Source: an uncultured bacterium (GTDB lineage: Bacteria; Bacillota; Clostridia; Oscillospirales; Ruminococcaceae). From it: a stretch of DNA of 7,045 nucleotides. This document shows, one piece after another, positions 5,972-7,045 of the stretch. Positions within the stretch are counted from its first letter, which is position 1; each line of letters begins with the position of its first letter. The translations under genes were made by a program, and so were the position numbers. The notes below the pieces were generated by a model. That model had not been told where the DNA came from. It was given only the letters and a program-made list of their open reading frames with translations, and ran no database searches. Location: NCBI GenBank assembly GCA_905214265.1, contig CAJMLQ010000148.1:1-7045 (forward strand). Direction: 5' to 3'.

Positions 5972-6184
5972 TCAGCGGTCATCCTCCAGGTATTCCAGGA
6001 TGTCCCCCGGCTGGCAGTCCAGAGCCTTGCAGATGGCGTCTAGGGTGGAAAAGCGGATAGCCCGGGCTTTCCCAGTTTTCAGAATGGAGAGATTGGCCAG
6101 GGTAATACCGATCTTGCCGGCCAGCTCCGTGGAGGTCATCTTGCGTTTGGCCAGCATGACGTCCAGGTTGATTCGGATTGCCAT
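5972..6184 (-). CDS. YozG-like Xre/Cro-C1 family regulator
   Basis: Small DNA-binding protein of 70 residues, nearly all of it one helix-turn-helix domain. It opens with MAIRINLDVMLAKRKM and has the HTH at about 17-40 (TSTELAGKIGITLANLSILKTGKA). It ends with the characteristic FSTLDAICKALDCQPGDILEY, as in the B. subtilis YozG type. AGGAGG (complement of 6191-6196) lies 6 bases before the start, and the stop codon of the DUF2975 gene falls inside that site, so translation is coupled. Pairs of DUF2975 membrane protein and YozG-like regulator are common in Firmicutes; the function of the pair is not established. It may regulate its own operon. Its 3' end is 8 bases from the convergent lipoprotein gene. 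Confidence 0.93.
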   Translation of the reverse strand: MAIRINLDVMLAKRKMTSTELAGKIGITLANLSILKTGKARAIRFSTLDAICKALDCQPGDILEYLEDDR

Positions 6185-6194
6185 GTTTTTCCTC

Positions 6195-6683
6195 CTATAC
6201 AGTCAGTTCCGCTTCCGTCTGCAAAGCCAGTGCGCGGCGGAGAAGCTGCGACACGACTCCGGCCGCCAGCCCAACGGTGATGCCGAAGAGAATGACCGCC
6301 AGGATCAGAATGCTGAAGGCCGGAGACCCGGCACCGAGATTCCCCAGCACCATCAGAAAGACCACATAGGCTCCGGCATCCAGCCAGGCGCAGATGCCGA
6401 TTGCCGTAAATGAGCGGGCATTCCTTTCCGAAAAGGATTGGCCCTTCCAGACGCGGAAACAGATGCGCAGTGCCTCGAACAGAGCCCAGTAAAAGGGAAG
6501 GGCCGTCGCCCAGACAAACCAGGTGCAGGGCCATTGAAGATAGGCAAATTCCGGCGCGTCATGGGCGATCATTTCCGCAAAGGCCGGGAGCCAGATCAGA
6601 AGGGGAATCAGAAGAAGCAGCCCCAGGAGGCAGAACAGCCCAGCGAGACACACCGTCTTGATGCGGAATGGCTTTTGATTCAT
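6195..6683 (-). CDS. DUF2975 family membrane protein (YoaS-like)
   Basis: Integral membrane protein of 162 residues with four predicted transmembrane helices, near 10-32, 50-70, 95-115 and 122-146. It ends in the cytoplasmic tail LRRALALQTEAELTV, with acidic residues typical of DUF2975. The loop with FRVWKGQSFSERNARSF between helices 2 and 3 also fits the family (a G-x-x-F-x-x-x-N-A pattern). I chose the ATG at 6683 because AAAGGAGA (complement of 6691-6698) is placed correctly. A longer frame starting at 6734 would begin inside the -35 box. It forms an operon with the YozG-like regulator, whose ribosome binding site overlaps this gene's stop. The biochemical role of DUF2975 is unknown; it could act as a membrane sensor for the regulator, which is conjecture. 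Confidence 0.9.
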   Translation of the reverse strand: MNQKPFRIKTVCLAGLFCLLGLLLLIPLLIWLPAFAEMIAHDAPEFAYLQWPCTWFVWATALPFYWALFEALRICFRVWKGQSFSERNARSFTAIGICAWLDAGAYVVFLMVLGNLGAGSPAFSILILAVILFGITVGLAAGVVSQLLRRALALQTEAELTV

Positions 6684-6705
6684 GCGATCATCTCCTTTTA
6701 AAAAG

Positions 6706-6734
6706 AGAATAACACAAAAATTATTGTTTGTCAA
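6706..6734 (-). promoter_or_regulatory. Near-consensus sigma-A promoter of the DUF2975-regulator operon
   Basis: On the minus strand TTGACA (complement of 6729-6734, perfect) and TATTCT (complement of 6706-6711, 4 of 6) are separated by 17 bases. Transcription would start at about 6699-6700, leaving a leader of only about 16 bases that consists mainly of the ribosome binding site. Confidence 0.8.
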
Positions 6735-6756
6735 TAAAAAATATTCAAAAATCGAT

Positions 6757-6792
6757 AAAAATACGCCCGACCTTTTCTGGTCGGGCGTATTT
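6757..6792 (-). terminator. Intrinsic terminator of the rubrerythrin gene
   Basis: A perfect 14-bp inverted repeat (6759-6772 with 6779-6792) encloses a 6-base loop and has a GC-rich core CGCCCGACC. On the minus strand the stem ends in a run of five T (6761-6757), with a second T-run just beyond. On the plus strand only three T are available, so it acts mainly on minus-strand transcripts. It lies 11 bases past the rubrerythrin stop and separates that gene from the DUF2975 promoter. Confidence 0.92.
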
Positions 6793-6803
6793 GCTGCGAT
6801 CGA

Positions 6804-7045
6804 TTAATAATTTTCCGCCTTGATCTGGAAATAAGCCTGCGGATGGTTGCAAACAGGACAGACAGCGGGAGCGCTCTTACCAATGACGATATGGCCGCAG
6901 TTGGAGCACTGCCACATGACGTCGCCGTCTCGGGAGAATACCAAGCCATTTTCAACATTTTTAAGAAGCGCCAGATAACGCTGCTCATTTTCCTTTTCGA
7001 TGTGGGCGACCATCTCAACAAGTGCAGCGATTTGTGTGAATCCCT
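6804..7045 (-). CDS. rbr: Rubrerythrin, C-terminal part (5' end outside window)
   Basis: The 79 visible residues are the C-terminal part of a rubrerythrin, a cytoplasmic non-heme iron peroxidase that removes hydrogen peroxide in anaerobes. The frame stays open from the ATG at 7013 to the window edge and reads GFTQIAALVEMVAHIEKENE. This matches the last helix of the diiron domain, so the ATG at 7013 is an internal Met and not the start. After the linker NVENGLVFSRDGDVMWQ comes a rubredoxin-like iron site with CSNCG and CPVCNHP, ending in YFQIKAENY. The helix motif is normally ExxH (as in IEKEHEERY), whose His binds iron; here the His position reads Asn (IEKENEQRY). The gene ends with TAA followed by a strong intrinsic terminator. 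Family assignment is certain; the substitution rests on my memory of the family consensus. Confidence 0.93.
   Translation of the reverse strand, partial: GFTQIAALVEMVAHIEKENEQRYLALLKNVENGLVFSRDGDVMWQCSNCGHIVIGKSAPAVCPVCNHPQAYFQIKAENY

Noticed and set aside
6136..6534. Minus-strand frame of 132 codons across the DUF2975 and regulator genes
   Set aside because: It is out of frame with two well-supported genes and has no recognisable domain.
1..7045. CRISPR arrays, tRNA or rRNA genes, insertion sequences
   Set aside because: No repeat-spacer pattern, no cloverleaf-like sequence and no transposase or terminal repeats were seen on either strand.

Overview
The window looks like the chromosome of an anaerobic, fairly GC-rich Firmicute, probably a gut clostridium of the Oscillospiraceae/Ruminococcaceae type. 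This is inferred from AGGAGG-type ribosome binding sites before nearly every gene, sigma-A-like promoters, a BcrA/LanF-type ABC exporter with its own two-component system, a YozG/DUF2975 pair and a rubrerythrin. No species can be named from the sequence alone.

Left region (22-4177, plus strand): a peptide-sensing and export module in the order response regulator, ATPase, permease, permease, histidine kinase. The layout matches lantibiotic-immunity/CprABC-type modules (LanFEG plus RK). The ATPase carries Glu where most ABC proteins have the Q-loop Gln, as described for LanF proteins. A promoter with a good -10 and a poor -35 lies between the regulator gene and the ATPase gene. Three TTAAG direct repeats spaced about one helical turn apart sit upstream of it, the expected form of an OmpR-family binding site. 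The likely circuit is that the kinase senses a cell-envelope-active peptide, phosphorylates the regulator, and the regulator switches on the transporter. No lanthipeptide precursor or biosynthetic gene is visible.

Middle region (4178-5963, plus strand): a visibly AT-rich stretch (about 4178-5200) with its own near-consensus promoter. It encodes two small secreted Cys/His-rich proteins that are tandem paralogs of each other and belong to no family I recognise. They are followed closely by a GC-rich gene for a leucine-rich-repeat lipoprotein, probably in the same transcript. The secreted pair is the most novel part of the window. The conserved CxH, CxxC, HxF, GH, RHxY and CxxC pattern, with one Cys/His exchange between the copies, suggests an extracellular metal-binding (zinc-ribbon-like) fold.

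Right region (5972-7045, minus strand): a DUF2975 membrane protein and a YozG-like Xre regulator form a two-gene operon with a strong promoter, convergent with the lipoprotein gene. Upstream of it lies the 3' end of a rubrerythrin gene, cut by the window edge and closed by a strong intrinsic terminator. In this rubrerythrin the His expected as an iron ligand appears to be Asn.
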